Position numbers and translations under genes: made by a program
Source of the DNA: Heliocidaris tuberculata
Lineage: Eukaryota; Echinodermata; Echinoidea; Camarodonta; Echinometridae
Length of the DNA stretch: 64,000 nucleotides
Direction of reading: 5' to 3'
NCBI GenBank assembly: GCA_025618425.1
Contig: CM046837.1
Span: 19,984,077-20,048,076, forward strand
The notes under the pieces: model-generated
What the model was told of the DNA's origin: nothing
Seen by the model: the letters and a program-made list of their open reading frames with translations, nothing else
Database searches by the model: none
Shown: positions 35,481 through 47,328 of the stretch, one piece after another
Layout: the number at the start of each line of letters is the position of its first letter
Numbering within the stretch: position 1 is the first letter of the stretch

Positions 35481-35879
35481 TCATCCGGTACAGAAGATTA
35501 TCTCCTCTTTATCAAATCAATTTGCTTTAATGATATAGAAGAGAAAAACAAAGCTTGTTTTCTTTTCATGACATGAGTGTATAATTGCAAATGACAAAGT
35601 CCAACAAAATGTTCAGAGACTGGACTTTCGGATTCTTCAGTTCAAATTTCCAAACCATTGACATTTTTTAGGATAGCCGAGCGACTTCTGTCTCACAAAA
35701 AACATGCCTATATATCTATTTCTTAGATAAAGAGTAACTCTTGGAGGGGATGGATGTCAGAATAGGAAGGGCACCATTAACTTTCGAAAGTGGGTTTTCT
35801 TCACCAAGAATTGGCATTTAATCGGTGAAATAAAACACCTGTCTGCCTAAATTAGATAATGAAATAGTCGACCTAAACT
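35481..35879. other. Noncoding spacer
   Basis: AT-rich unique DNA with no recognised feature. Confidence 0.5.
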
Positions 35880-35991
35880 CTCTCTCTCTCTCTCTCTCTC
35901 TCAGAGTGCGCATTTTTTTAAGCATCATAAAGGTTGCTCCAAAAAAAAAATGTTACTTTTTAAGTGCAATAAACGCCCCCCCCACACACAC

Positions 35992-36029
<38 letters not shown>

Positions 36030-36390
36030 CCCCCCCCTTTTTTTAGGGGGGTGTATTGGTCGATTGCTTCACTTGCGATACAATGCAACATGCAGTTTTG
36101 AATGGGTAAGGTGGAATTATGGTTGAATAGAACATACCCTGACCATGCTGAAGGGCCCAGTTTGAAAACAATGCCCCCTATGCCTCTCAGCGTTATTGAT
36201 TCTTGGTTTAAAATGAACAAAAGGAGCTCTTTTCACCCCCACCCTCCCGCTTAAATGCGTGTCTTGTATTGTTCTTCTCCAAGGGCAGGACAATTGATAC
36301 GGATTCTTATAATGCTGGTTAAGTTTAATGAAAAGAGTTTAAAGGATCTGAATTTTTTTACATGGGCAATATGTATGCATTGGCTGTGAT
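35880..36390. repeat. Direct duplication, unit 1
   Basis: A CT microsatellite (35879-35901), C run and second CT microsatellite (35996-36026) are followed by unique words such as GGGGTGTATTGGTCGATTGC, TGATTCTTGGTTTAAAATGA and TTTCACCCCCACCCTCCCGC. The same order recurs in 37340-37960. The pyrimidine runs give Arg-Glu translations on the other strand that are not genes. Confidence 0.7.
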
Positions 36391-37339
36391 CACTCCTTGT
36401 CATTGCCACCTGCCCGCGCTTCATCTTACAATGATTTTTTGCGAAACCAGAATCAGCGTTTTGAAACAGTTATGAAACAGTCTGAAAACGATGTATCATG
36501 ATCCCTGAATTCTCTTTTCTCTATGCAAATTATAGTTCTGCTTCCTTTTTGTGACTTTTGTAATTGTGTTTCTGTGAAGAAAAAAAAAAGCTCCAGGTAT
36601 ATCTGCGTTTTGAACTAAATGGGTATCAACATGCTGATTTGTGGGACGCGACTAGCCTTTCTTTATTTTTGTTTAATCTTCAAAATTTCCAGGGGAAGCA
36701 TCGTACCATCAAAGTCACACCTTCCTCTCTGCTCCCAAACTTGGATTTGCTCACTTTAGTTTCTTTTGCGTTTATTATGACTTGTATAACGTAAAACCTT
36801 TAAATAATGAACATTACACATTAAAAAAAAGAAAAACAAAACAAAACAATATAGGTAACCTGGCCCAACGAGAGACAGCAATCGCTTTTGTTATTATTCT
36901 ACGGGAAAGTATATGGTTTCCCGTTCGCGATAATGTCGGAATGTCGGCTTATATCAGCCTGTTTTTTATTTTTTTTCTACGTTCATGAAATTATTTCATA
37001 TGATACTAAACAATTCATCACCATCAGCATGATGAAGTCTCTTTTCAAAATCCAATTATTTTTAATTCAGTAGGACTATCAGTCACTTTCGCTTCGCGGC
37101 TAGTTTTAAGAAGCCATGATGGTATAATGGAGAATGTGACAGAATTTTATGGGAAACGGAATGAGCGTCTGACCTTTTTTTTTTTTTTTTTTTGTTAACG
37201 TAATATTTTGATTAAAGTCGAAAACTCCTGAGATTTCCTTTAAAATTGTTTTCCTTTCTTCTTCTTTTAGCTTGATTAATACGTGTCTAATATCATAATT
37301 TAAAGTTTAAAGAGGTGCAATTTTCAATTATTTTTTTTT
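36391..37339. other. Noncoding spacer between duplication units
   Basis: No gene seen. It contains a T run at 37178-37193. Short plus-strand frames at 36564-36794 and 36782-36988 have no recognisable motifs. Confidence 0.5.
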
Positions 37340-37960
37340 CCAGAGGGTGCATTTTATTTTAGCATTGTGAAGGATGCGAAAACAAAATAAGATGGGGGAG
37401 GGTCTTGAAGTGTACATAATACTTGTTAAGTGTAGTTTTAACATGTTAACAATATAAATTTGGTAATTTCGATATTTCGATTTCTAGTCACAGGTGAAAT
37501 GGAATAATGTTCCGTAAATGCAACTACATGCACGTGTAATAATATTGCTCCGTTCGTCACCCCCCCCCCCCCCCGCCTCTCTCTCTCTCTATCTATCTAT
37601 TTATCTCTCCCTTTCTGGGGTGGGGGTATTAACTGTTTGCCTCACTTGCCAAATAATACGTAATCCTCATTTGTAATCATGCGGTTGTTGAATGAGTGAA
37701 GGTGAGAAGATCCTGCCCTGGCGGGCCCGCTATGAGGATATTATCCACAAGCTTCTCGGCGCTATTTTGCTATTGATTCTTGCATTGAAAATGAACAAGA
37801 AGGAGCCCTTTTTTCACCCCCACCCTCCATCTGAAATGCGTGTCTGGTTCTATTAATTCTCTAGAGTCAAGACAAGATTTATTCCGATTTTATTCATGCT
37901 GGTTAAGTATACGAATAGAGTGTAAAATGGTTTCTTAGCATGGACAACGATTGCGCTTGC
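37340..37960. repeat. Direct duplication, unit 2
   Basis: Diverged copy of 35880-36390, about 1.45 kb downstream. It keeps the C run plus CT/CTAT microsatellite, GGGGTATTAACTGTTTGCC, TGATTCTTGCATTGAAAATG and TTTCACCCCCACCCTCCATC. Together with the 33.9-35.5 kb array it shows the region has grown by repeated tandem duplication. Confidence 0.7.
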
Positions 37961-39016
37961 GGTGTCACAAATCCACCTTCAGGTCAACAAAAATTCAACA
38001 AAAAGCCCGCGCAATGGTCAGCCCTGGGTTAGCCATTGACCAATGGAGTGAGTCTGTCACGTGACAGTGTACCGCTTGAGTAATTTCTTTTTGTTTGCAC
38101 ACGGCACGCTACTCTGCCTCATGCTCGAGAGGGCAAGTTCAAGGGGGAATGTTGCTAAGGAAATTTCGAAGCGGGTCACGCTGAATTTCGCACCCTCAGC
38201 TTTTGCTTCGCACCCAAACTTTGAATGCGATTTTCTCCGTTATTTAGATTTCTATTCTGATACTTTCCGTGTTTTTAATCGCTTTTTACGATGACTTCTA
38301 CTTGAGCAAAATAGAGTTGTTATACATCATTTTAAAGCTTATGAACCAGAGATTCTAGAGGATGTAAAATTAGACTTTTTGATTTTTGCGACTTCCGCCT
38401 GAAACTGTCGTGCAGGGTCACCAATTAGTATTTGATGATCGGACAATGTTCGAACGACATTCGGCAGTTGGCCTACAACCGATCGGCGACTACCCTGCAA
38501 CCGGCACTGATCGTGCAATGATTTTTTTTTTTTTACAAATTGGTTGTCGATGGTCGCAGATTTTTTAGTTGTCTGAAGTCGGCAACCGATCGTACGTCTG
38601 GTGAGACTTAGGCTTAAAAGATCTAATTAGCTGAATTTTCTAATTAGCATATCCCCTCTCTTACAAATTATACGTGCATGAAAATGTATCTATTGAAATT
38701 TCATCGCACCCTTCACCCCCCCCCCTATTTTTCGAAAATGAATCTTTCAAACGGGTCATTCCCCAAATTGGAAAATCAACAAAAATTACTGTATTGATGA
38801 TTTAATGATGCCTATCCCCATAGGAGAGAGAAAGAGTGACCAGCTCAGGTTTGATTGCCTGTGTGTTCAAAAGTTCCCGTAAATTTAAAGTAAGCTTAAA
38901 GTTTTCTCGCTCGATCAATACGCTACCTCAAAATATAAAATATAGAATTTACCAGTTTACCAAGGCCTTCTTTAGAATGAGACGTTTTATACAGCAAAAT
39001 TGAAAATAATTCTTAT
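37961..39016. other. Noncoding stretch with a transposon-like right end
   Basis: 38395-38620 has CGATCGG and CAACCGATCG words and ends GTCTGGTGAGACTTAGGCTT, resembling the terminus of a TIR element (complement AAGCCTAAGTCTCACC). No matching left end was found. A 77-codon frame at 38061-38294 is unrecognised. Confidence 0.4.
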
Positions 39017-39517
39017 GGCATGGATTTAAGGCAGGCCTTTACCCCCCTTTCAGTGTTCAGAATAAATCAACAACCCTTGAAAATCTTGGACACTGTGAAA
39101 GTTTTGGGAGTGAAACTACAAAGTGACCTTAAGTGGCAGTGTCATGTAAACTACATGCTCCAGCGAGCGAATGGTAGAATGCACATGATCAGGATGCTGA
39201 GAAGCCACGGTTTGTGTGTGGATGATGATCTACGTACGCTTGTCGCGCCCTTAAACCGTACTTGTTTTATTCCGCAACTTGCCGTGTAAGCTCTTCAAAA
39301 AACAAGATGCAAAACGTACGCGTATGCCGCACTCGCGCGATACGCACTCTTTCGACACCGTGCACCGTATCAGTAGTCCAGTGCATGCATGCAGTGCCAT
39401 TATATCCGCATTGATCGCATGGTCTTGGTTTTGTGAATTCTAGCAATTTTTTTTCACTCGTTTTGTAGTTTTTTTTTTAATTTCGCTCTAGCTCTTAATT
39501 GATAACAATTAACAGGG

Positions 39518-39634
39518 ATGATATTGTCAACTTTAATTTGGTTAGTCTTGCTTCTGTATGCAAGCTCTCATGCTCATCCAGTGGACGATCAGCATGATCA
39601 GCCGAAGAAGGACCCCAGCAGTGTATCAGAGACA
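39518..39634 (+). CDS. First-exon-like ORF: signal peptide plus splice donor
   Basis: ATG opens 39 codons: MILSTLIWLVLLLYASSHAH, a clear signal peptide (n-region, 13-residue hydrophobic core, small residues before a likely cleavage near SSHA), then PVDDQHDQPKKDPSSVSET. It ends in phase 0 at GACA|GTGAGT, a near-perfect donor except for the A before GT. I do not recognise the protein. A CpG-containing leader (39299-39420) precedes it. It sits inside an insertion in a LINE and no downstream exon is present, so it is best read as a captured gene start, not a working gene. Confidence 0.45.
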
Positions 39635-39907
39635 GTGAGTAAAGTCAGTAGAACTGTAGTGTTAGATAAGTGTAAAAGCAGATAGGCCTACTAGTATTTT
39701 CGCTGTTTTTGGACTACCGACTAGCACTAAAATTCGCGAGGTGTTAATTTCGCGATTTTGCATATGTCACTACTAAAGCCCACTCATACAATGCACAAGG
39801 TTATGATATAACCTTGTGCTGGTGGACCACCCTGCTGAAACTAGGCAGCACACAACCAAAAAATAAATCTTAAAATTATGATTTCTGTACCAAAAAAATT
39901 AAAAACT

Positions 39908-40175
39908 CATGAATGATCTGTCTTTCATTTATACCTTGGCTGTTGTGTTATTTTTTATCCACCAGAGTGCTCAAATCTTTAATTTGAGAATATTTTTTGT
40001 GAGGCCCTCCAGTGTTTTGAATAGGATTTAGATCTACAAATTGTAATACAATTCCAAATTATACAGGGCCTTGCAAAAATATGCTCAGAATTAAAGATTT
40101 GAGCGCTCTTGGGATTAAAAAACATCTTGGCAGCAAAGATAATAATAAAAGACACATAACTGATACATGAAGGCT
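39908..40175. mobile_element. MITE-like inverted repeat
   Basis: The left arm contains GAGTGCTCAAATCTTTAATT and GAGGCCCTCC. The right arm contains AGGGCCTTGC and TTAAAGATTTGAGCGCTC. Weaker pairing extends outward to the TCATGAATGAT and ATACATGA words. The central loop is about 60 bp. Confidence 0.75.
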
Positions 40176-40243
40176 CAGTGGCGGATCCAGGATTCACCAA
40201 ATGGGGGGGGGCGAAAATTCGGCCGAATATTTTTGTGTGATGA

Positions 40244-40289
<46 letters not shown>

Positions 40290-40425
40290 TCATCAACAAA
40301 AAAAGAGGGTGCCGGTGCCGATTTTTTGTGCGTGATTACTAAAAAAAAAAAAAAAGGTCATTAGCAAACGAAAGGGGGGGGGGGGCCGCGGCCGATTCGC
40401 CCCCCCCCCCCCCCCTCCCCGGATC
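40176..40425. mobile_element. hAT-like element fragment
   Basis: The left end CAGTGGCGGATCCAGG is identical to the element at 54800. The right side has GCCCCC and CTCCCCGGATCTTAG but no complete CCTGGATCCGCC terminus and no 8-bp duplication, so the right end is damaged. It contains long A and C runs. Confidence 0.7.
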
Positions 40426-40878
40426 TTAGAAAAGGATAGGCCTAGTTCTCGCATTAATCGTGGACAAGGCTGCTGCAACGAGGTAGCGACCATGCAGAGA
40501 GCAGGGTTGTGAACACACAAAACATACACCGGCCACACTTTATGTATGCATACACGAATGTGCTGCTTGCCCGCGCGTACGCACTGGCAGATACTTTATT
40601 TCTGGTAGCATAGGCGGCGAGTTACGTTTTAAGCCAAAGTTACGGTTTCGAACCTTGAAATACGATCTATGTGGGATATGTGAGGCCACTCCTGGAGTAC
40701 GCGTGTCCTGTGTGGAATAGCGGACTCACACGACAACAGATCGCGTCCCTGGAAAGGATCCAGAGGAGAATCCTAAAGATAATATTAGGTCCTCGATTCA
40801 TATCATATAACACTGCCCTTGAAACCCTTGACTTACTGTCGTGTTGGGATCGGATAATGTTATAGATTTAGCTTTTTT

Positions 40879-41393
40879 TGAGTATAGAGAGTCTCAACCG
40901 TATAGTAATTATGAAACGGTGACGAATCAGTTAAAGTTGAAAGCGCATTGCATTTATTCAGATCATACAAGATGAAGATGCTGATGAGTATTACAAATAC
41001 GAAAACTATATAGAGCAAGTCTGATGGTGACTATACTCTATGACGTCCAAAATCTACTCTGTCTAAAATTCTCTATCCTCACCCAAAAGTACTAGGCACG
41101 GATACATTTATGGGGGAGTGGCCTATTGGGACAATAATGCCATGTGGCAAGATTTTGGGAGTGTACAGGGTAGGGGGGTGATTTATTGGTACAGGTGCTG
41201 GTAGCTGGAAATGTTTACATTAGTCAGGAAGTGGTCTGGGAGGATGGGATAAGAGGAGATTATAAACAATTGGTCTGGGGGATGGGGATTAAAGATAAAA
41301 TCAACATGAGGGAGCGTGGGAACAAAGCTTCTGACTGTAGGTGGTCAGAACATGGAAGGGGAAGGGGCTTGTAATGACTACTACTACACAACA
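40879..41393 (-). mobile_element. Long terminal repeat of an LTR retrotransposon
   Basis: On the minus strand the 515-bp block starts TGTTGTGTAGTAGTAG and ends CTATACTCA, a TG...CA unit. A polypurine tract (CAAAAGGGGA, 41394-41403) directly precedes it. Inside are a TATA-like CTCTATATAG (about 41012) and, about 65 bp later, a polyadenylation signal AATAAA, the usual U3-R layout. The partner LTR is not found in the window. Confidence 0.65.
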
Positions 41394-43690
41394 TCCCCTT
41401 TTGTTAAGAAATGAGGCTCTCACACATGTTTAAAAGAAAAAATGATTCAATATATTCAATGGATATGTTACACTCATAATGAAGTAAATTAACTTCCAAA
41501 TGCATCCATACAAATGATATTAAATGAAGTACTTGTATTCTACTCTACACCTATAACAATGCTATTCTATCATACTCATTTACAAAACTAAAGGACATGA
41601 AAATACCAACGAGTTATCCTAGAACATAATTACATGTACATAGCATGATGAAAATTTTATGAGATAAAGTAACTACATGACCAGTTAAATCCGGGAAAAA
41701 AAATCAATCTGATATTTGAATTTATATCAGTAAAAATTTATCAAGTCAATGATTATCTTTGAACTTACAAAATTAGGACCATATTCTAAATTTCACCTTT
41801 AAAAAAGTTACCAAAGGAATGTAAATTATATTATACTGAATTTCTTTAATTAATGCCAAAGTCAATATTGTTTTTCTTCTTTTTCTTTTTTCAAGTCATA
41901 TTTGTTGCTTGTTAAACCAATACAATTTGTTCAGTTAGATTTGTCTCAGTTTGTGTAATTACAAATTTACAATACAATATGATCAAAAGAAAAGCCTTAT
42001 TCTGCAATAACATTATACAAATCAATCATTTCGAGCTGCGGGCGTCCTCATCAAAGGGAGACGTGCATCTATTTTATCATAGGATTACGCACTAACCAAA
42101 TCATCCTATATGAGTTTCACTCCAATTTTGCTCGGATAATGTCTTTTTGACGGTTATTTCAAGTATATTCAAACTTGATTTGTATTTATGCTAATCACAA
42201 AGTGTTAAAATACATAGACATTGGAGCGAACAATGCCAAAAATTAGTATTCCTTTACACATTGAGTGTATACATCCAGTTTCATTCTCACTAGAAATTTA
42301 CTTTGCTTAACATGTTAACCTTATGACATTATAATAATTTAGATTGAATTATACAAATCATTGCTGAATAGAATCTTCCTTGATCATACCATATTTGTAG
42401 GTTCGTTGTTTTTTTTTTTTTTCAGCAGTGTCAGTTTATAAATAAAGACATACATCACATGGACATGAACCACATCAAGCCTCTGCGTGTTTACATCATT
42501 TCACTGATGCTTGTTAATTTTCTCAGAAGAATTCCACGCTTATTTACTTGATCAATAATGTTTTATGCTACTGTCGACTTTTGGATACATATGTCTGACG
42601 TCCATGGATTACTGGAATAACATTCTGAGAAATTTATTCATAGTTCTTTAATACAATTAAATTTTCGTTTCTGCTAGTCGTAATTGAAATATTTGTCACG
42701 TACTGTCTTCTTGGAAAATTCAACAATGAAAGTGTACTGTCACACGTAATGTATTGCCTTTTTAATTTACTAGCAATGTATCATAAGCCAAATTTACTTT
42801 CCTAAGTATACATGTAGAAGCTCATAAAATGGTGACATTCACTTTTCTTATTTCATTTTACCAAGTTAAGTAATAATCAAGTTAAATATATCCAGACATT
42901 TTCATTAGAATGTAATTATAGACACAAAATTCATTATTCTTTTGGTTTTATAATTGTTTTCGTTTTCGGTATAGTAAAAGCAAAAATTCAGCAAGCTTTA
43001 GGTACAATACATGGTAATTACAATATTGAGTAAATCCAAAACGAGATACATAACTAAAAATATTCTCTTATGCACATACTCTCAACATGCTCAAAATATA
43101 TGAAATTTGTTTGACTTACCACGGCCATCAAAATTGGTATCATAGAAAAATGTATTAAAAGATATATCAAAGGCACAGAAAAATTAAAGAAAGCTATTTA
43201 CAGTCTGAAAGGTGTCCATGCAGTCTTTCACCAGGTTTAGTGTCAGTTTTTCAGCTCAAACAATGTGTCATGACCGTCCCTCTGTTCAGTCTTTGGATGG
43301 ATTTTGTTGTGGTTTATGGGTTGGTCCTTGTAGAGCCCTCTGCATGCACATTCAAAGTTGGTTTTGGATCTCTCCATACCTTCGTCACCGTCATTGTCGT
43401 CGTTATGGCAGTCGTCAGTATTGTCATCATTGTTACTATCATCGTCGAGGGGTTTCTGTCAGTCCGGAGGTCAGGATCAAACAGGGTAAACTGGTGCATA
43501 TCAGCAGGAACTTGGCATATTGGTGCAGCATATCATGGCCTTTGAAGTGCCACTGACAAGGGCAATCCTGCATCTCTTGTCGAACGGCAAGCTCTCCATA
43601 TTATTATCAAAGTCGATGATGAAGACTCGGGTAGATCTCAATCTCTACACTCAAAGAAAACCAGGTTCTCCACCATGTCGTGTTTGGGGG
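41394..43690 (-). mobile_element. Probable internal region of the truncated LTR element
   Basis: It lies upstream (minus sense) of the polypurine tract. Most is AT-rich and noncoding. 43200-43690 is GC-richer and looks coding in fragments on the minus strand, for example TKVWRDPKPTLNVHAEG and FDKRCRIALVSGTSKAMICC, and an acidic Asp/Asn-rich run. I recognise no gag, protease, RT or integrase motif, so the assignment rests on position. A direct repeat of about 30 bp (40838-40871 and 43676-43712, sharing GTCGTGTT and TCGGATAA) flanks the LTR-plus-internal block. Confidence 0.35.
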
Positions 43691-44333
43691 TCGGATAAGT
43701 TATATATTTAGTTATAGATTACCCATCCTTGGCTGATCGTCGAAAAGACTTATGTCTTTCCTTTGCAAAGAACCTTGTAAAAAACGAAAGACTGTCTGAC
43801 CTTATTCCCCCGCCTAAAGATGTCGGTAGAATCTTGAGAAACAGTGGAATCAGGCAACAGATCAGATGTAAAACACAGAGATTCCGTCATAGTTCAATAC
43901 CATATTTCATAGACTTATTAAATTCAACATAAAGTTTTGATACATGAACGTGTGGTTTTCACGTGAATTCGATTTGTTGGTATTCTTTTTTTTCATTATG
44001 TAATACCCTGTAAATCCGGGTTTTATTTCTGAATCAAAACTAGAATATAACAGTTCCTGAATTATGTTTCCTTACACAACCTCTTTAATAATAATAAGTG
44101 CTGAACACAGTTTGATCTCAGTTGTCAAATGTTTTCCTGCTTTATTATCAATGATTTTACTGCATTTTACCACAACCAATTTTGCAATAACTATCTTGTC
44201 AGGATGTCCACATAACTCAATTTAGTCTGATTATTGCGTATCGAATAACCATCAAGATGTTCATGTATACTTACCTTTTCATATGCTTTGAAATGATGTT
44301 AAATTCAATGTAAAGTGAAATAGATTAATAAAA

Positions 44334-44562
44334 TTATAATAATGATGATGATAATAGCAATTGATAATAATTAATGATGGTGATAATGGTGATAGTAATG
44401 ATAATAGTAATAATAATAATAATAATAATAATAGTAATTATATATGAAATATTAATAATTTGAATGTTACATTTTAACGTTTAAAATATTCATGTTATCT
44501 CTAAGTGCAATAATAAGAGTTAACTATTCGGTATCTTTTGTATAGCAATGATAATGATGATA

Positions 44563-44605
<43 letters not shown>

Positions 44606-44622
44606 TTATTATTATTATTATT

Positions 44623-44662
<40 letters not shown>

Positions 44663-44665
44663 TAA
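44334..44665. repeat. AAT/ATT microsatellites with a hairpin
   Basis: AAT/GAT repeats run at 44334-44440 and 44544-44665. The second contains facing AAT and ATT tracts (44564-44630), able to form a hairpin. They lie inside the presumed LINE 3' UTR. Confidence 0.85.
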
Positions 44666-44951
44666 ATAGTGATAACAATCGTTGTCAACAACTCTTGATG
44701 TTTGATAGTATAGATTTTTATGATTCATATTTATGTTCATATTTCATATGTATACGTCTAAGAAGTATAGTTCCTTTCTCATTTCAGTTGATCTTTATTA
44801 TGAATTCATCTCATGAATTGATTATTGTCTGTGAAAGTATTTTGCTTTTTGTAATTTTGATGTTTTTAATTTGTACAAAATCTGTAATTCGGCTACCGAG
44901 CCGCGATTGATTTTTTATTCCAATAAACCATTTTCAATCAATCAATCAAAA

Positions 44952-45439
44952 AAATCTCCCCTTCGATTCAATGGATTAATATAATTATATGTCTCGCCGC
45001 ATACTTGCTAATCACCCTCAAAATTCTGGGCTCATTAACTCACTGCATACATGGATTGCCAGGACAGTCTTCCATCAGTTGACGTAATGTATTATGCACG
45101 TGGATTTCTATGGTTGATAATTCTTTTTTTTTTTAATTACAGAGTTATCTCTCCTTGCCTGTGTTGCCACTTGGATGGCCATGCAGACATATCCTATGCT
45201 ATGCAGATGTCAACAGTATTCTTTGCAGTCCTTATTGAAATAAATGCCCACGAGACTGACATATCAGTCTCATGGGCTGTGGGTGTTGTGGGCTGTAGCT
45301 GGATGGAAAGCCCAGAAACTATTAACCAGCTTTTCTTTTTACGCCATGGTCCAGATGTGTTTACTGAGAGTTTTAATCAGCAACATGTACAATCAAATAC
45401 ATTTCATTTGCTCTCTTAAAGGAAAGTAATGATTTGATC
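44952..45439 (+). other. Unrecognised ORF after a good splice acceptor
   Basis: TTTTTTTTTTAATTACAG ends at 45142, a strong 3' splice site. It is followed by an open frame to 45419 (about 92 codons) with YAMQMSTVFFAVLIEINAHE and SWAVGVVGCSWMESPETINQ. I recognise no domain, and the amino acid mix is plausible but not compelling. 44982-45037 ends in CATTAACTCACTG, a hAT-like terminus, so the area is repeat-rich. Treat it as a low-confidence exon. Confidence 0.25.
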
Positions 45440-45613
45440 ATTCAAAAAAAGGGGAGCGAAAAAGGGAAAGGAAGGAATGGGATGAAAAGAATGAGAGAAA
45501 TGAGAATTAAGAAAAACAAGGGAAGAGAGATGGAGAGAGGAAGAAGAAGAAAAAGAAAAAGAAGCAGAAGAAGAAGAAGAAGAAGAAGAAGAAGAAGAAG
45601 AAGAAGAAGAATT

Positions 45614-45649
<36 letters not shown>

Positions 45650-45660
45650 AAGCAGAAGAG
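45440..45660. repeat. Purine-rich GAA/GA microsatellite
   Basis: A low-complexity purine tract grades from GAAAGG words into AAG trinucleotides (45541-45610) and a GA run (45615-45645). Its Arg/Lys/Glu translation is not a gene. Confidence 0.9.
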
Positions 45661-46061
45661 AGAGTGGATGTTTTAGGAAGAGGTGAAACTGAATCAAGGA
45701 TGTACCCCCTTCACATAGTGCAACTTTTCCGGGGAAAAAGATTAATATGAAAAAATCTTAAAGAGGATGAAGAGGGGTTGTAGAAGAACGGCACTGGAGT
45801 TATAAATGGGTTTTGCGACGTCATGGTACAACTACTTTTATTTGTACGTTTTTTAGTGCAACTTTCCAAAAAGTAAAAAATTTAAATAAAAAAGAAAATA
45901 TGTAATATTCCATTCATTCATTCATTCAAATTAACATTTATTTTCACCCATTGATTTTGACAACATTCAACATCTGTTCATATAGTACAATTTACACGAA
46001 TATGAAGTAGTATGAATATAATCAAGAACTTGCTGCACAGGGAAGAAGGCGCGATCCCATT
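45661..46061 (-). mobile_element. LINE 3' tail fragment
   Basis: 45908-45960 on the minus strand reads AAAATAAATGTTAATTTGAA then repeated TGAA units, a polyadenylation-like signal plus a tetranucleotide tail as seen in other LINEs here. The upstream part (45960-46061) is too short to classify. 45661-45907 is noncoding. Confidence 0.45.
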
Positions 46062-46950
46062 AAGGCCATTCTTAGTCACGTGTGTGACCCCCAAAACAGG
46101 GAATTGCGCTATTGTGAGCCCTATAGTTTTAATAATCTTCCAAGTGTGTTAGTTTTTCATGTATATACACCAAATACAGACATAGGTACATGGATTTGAT
46201 AGCATTAAAATGTCAATGATAATACCTGTTCTACGTCAGCGGTCGAAAAATTCAGGTCACGTGTGTGACCTCGCACAGAAGCAGGTTTTTAAAACTCACA
46301 TTTCATCTTTAAGTCCCTCTGAATTTTCAAAAGCTTCAATGTTCATATTAATGGTAGATATATTTCACGGTACCATCTCTTAGAAAATAGCATTAATACT
46401 GTTGAAAGTTGCATAAGATATTTGTTATGTAATATTTTGTATCATGATGTATGGTCACGTGTGTGACATGCCATAGGTAATGTGTACAGATTTGGTGAAC
46501 TATTGAAAAATCATAATATTTATTATTTTTTATTCATTTTGCAATAGCTCTATACAAATTGTCATCAATACGGTAGAAAGTGATTCTCAGGTCTTTTCTT
46601 TATGGAAAATACCTAGGGAACACACAATATTTTTCTTTTTCATTTTCATACATTTATTGATATCATTTATTGATATATTCATTGATATACTGTGGAGGTG
46701 TTTTGGTCTGGTGGATAATTAACCGTACTGCAGATCACAAGGTATGGGGTTTAATTAATTGCCATGGCACTATCCTTTAGCAGGACATTTATCTGCATTT
46801 GCCATGCTCTATCCAGGTGTAGTAAGTGGGTACCCGTAGGATTTATTTCTTGAATGCAATGAGCACTACACTTGTCTTGCTAAAACCAGGGTAATAATAC
46901 CTGTAGGGTCCTCAGGGAGAAGTGAACAGTGAACAGTGCTCTGATATTAA
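46062..46950. repeat. Second copy of the GTCACGTGTGTGAC repeat
   Basis: Collinear with 13803-14720, including GGCCATTCTTAGTCACGTG at the left end, CGCACAGAAGC, the ATGATGTATGGTC block, and the embedded tRNA-SINE at 46690-46930 (GTTTTGGTCTGGTGGATAA). It is truncated after the SINE, where the first copy continues to 15778. Confidence 0.8.
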
Positions 46951-47099
46951 TGACTAAAATTTCACCCAAAGTGGATCTGCCCCGCTTTGGAATTAAAACT
47001 CCTCAGACAGACTTTCAAGCAGTGTAATACAAATTCAAGCAAAGGTTCTCAAATTAACTGATGATTAAGGGTAGCGGTTTTAATTAGTACAGGGAGGGG
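46951..47099. other. Possible DIRS 3' flank
   Basis: Short noncoding stretch. On the minus strand it follows the interrupted end of the tyrosine recombinase ORF. The recombinase frame, if continued past the nested insertion, meets a TAA near 47080. Confidence 0.4.
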
Positions 47100-47328
47100 G
47101 GTTCGGGTAGCCTTTTGACAAGGCCTCGTGACTTGGCTATTTTCCTCGTCATGCTGTGCCTGAGATGAGACTAGCCGCGACGAAAAGAATCAACACGGCC
47201 CGGGTGAACGCGCGATCGAGCGACTTTAGTCGCGAGGCCTTTTGGAACCTGGGTTTCCATCGTCCGATATGAATTATTCACGAGTTGACATTCGTATGCT
47301 AACACGCCTACCGAGGATTATCGACCAA

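Larger units (their letters stand above)
39239..40660. mobile_element. 1.42-kb insertion in LINE ORF2 with 4-bp duplication
   Basis: Flanks are TACG (39235-39238) and TACG (40661-40664). Deleting the insert plus one TACG restores the LINE codons Arg-Thr-Ile-Tyr-Val-Gly-Tyr. The ends show weak inverted similarity (AAACCGTAC and GCAACTTGCCG versus AAACCGTAAC and GTAACTCGCCG on the other strand). It contains a signal-peptide first exon (39518-39634), a nested inverted repeat (39908-40175) and a hAT-like fragment (40176-40425). The superfamily is not identified. Confidence 0.6.
39017..44951 (+). mobile_element. CR1/L2-like LINE 3' part, split by insertions
   Basis: ORF2 pieces lie in order. 39017-39238 has ILDTVKVLGVKLQSDLKW. 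40661-40868 has YVRPLLEYACPVWNSGL then LERIQRRILKIILGP. 43711-43934 has LADRRKDLCLSFAKNL, IRCKTQRFRHSSIPYFIDLL. A 3' UTR with AAT microsatellites follows, ending in an AATAAA signal (44922) and an ATCA-type tail near 44936-44951. The first two pieces join exactly when 39239-40660 is removed. The third may overlap the second by about ten codons, so it could be a second copy. It is inactive. Confidence 0.7.

Noticed and set aside
45434..45676. Nuclear protein with basic domain
   Set aside because: Composition is explained entirely by the purine microsatellite.
45434..45697. Arg-rich and Ser-rich frames
   Set aside because: GAA/GA microsatellite translated on both strands.
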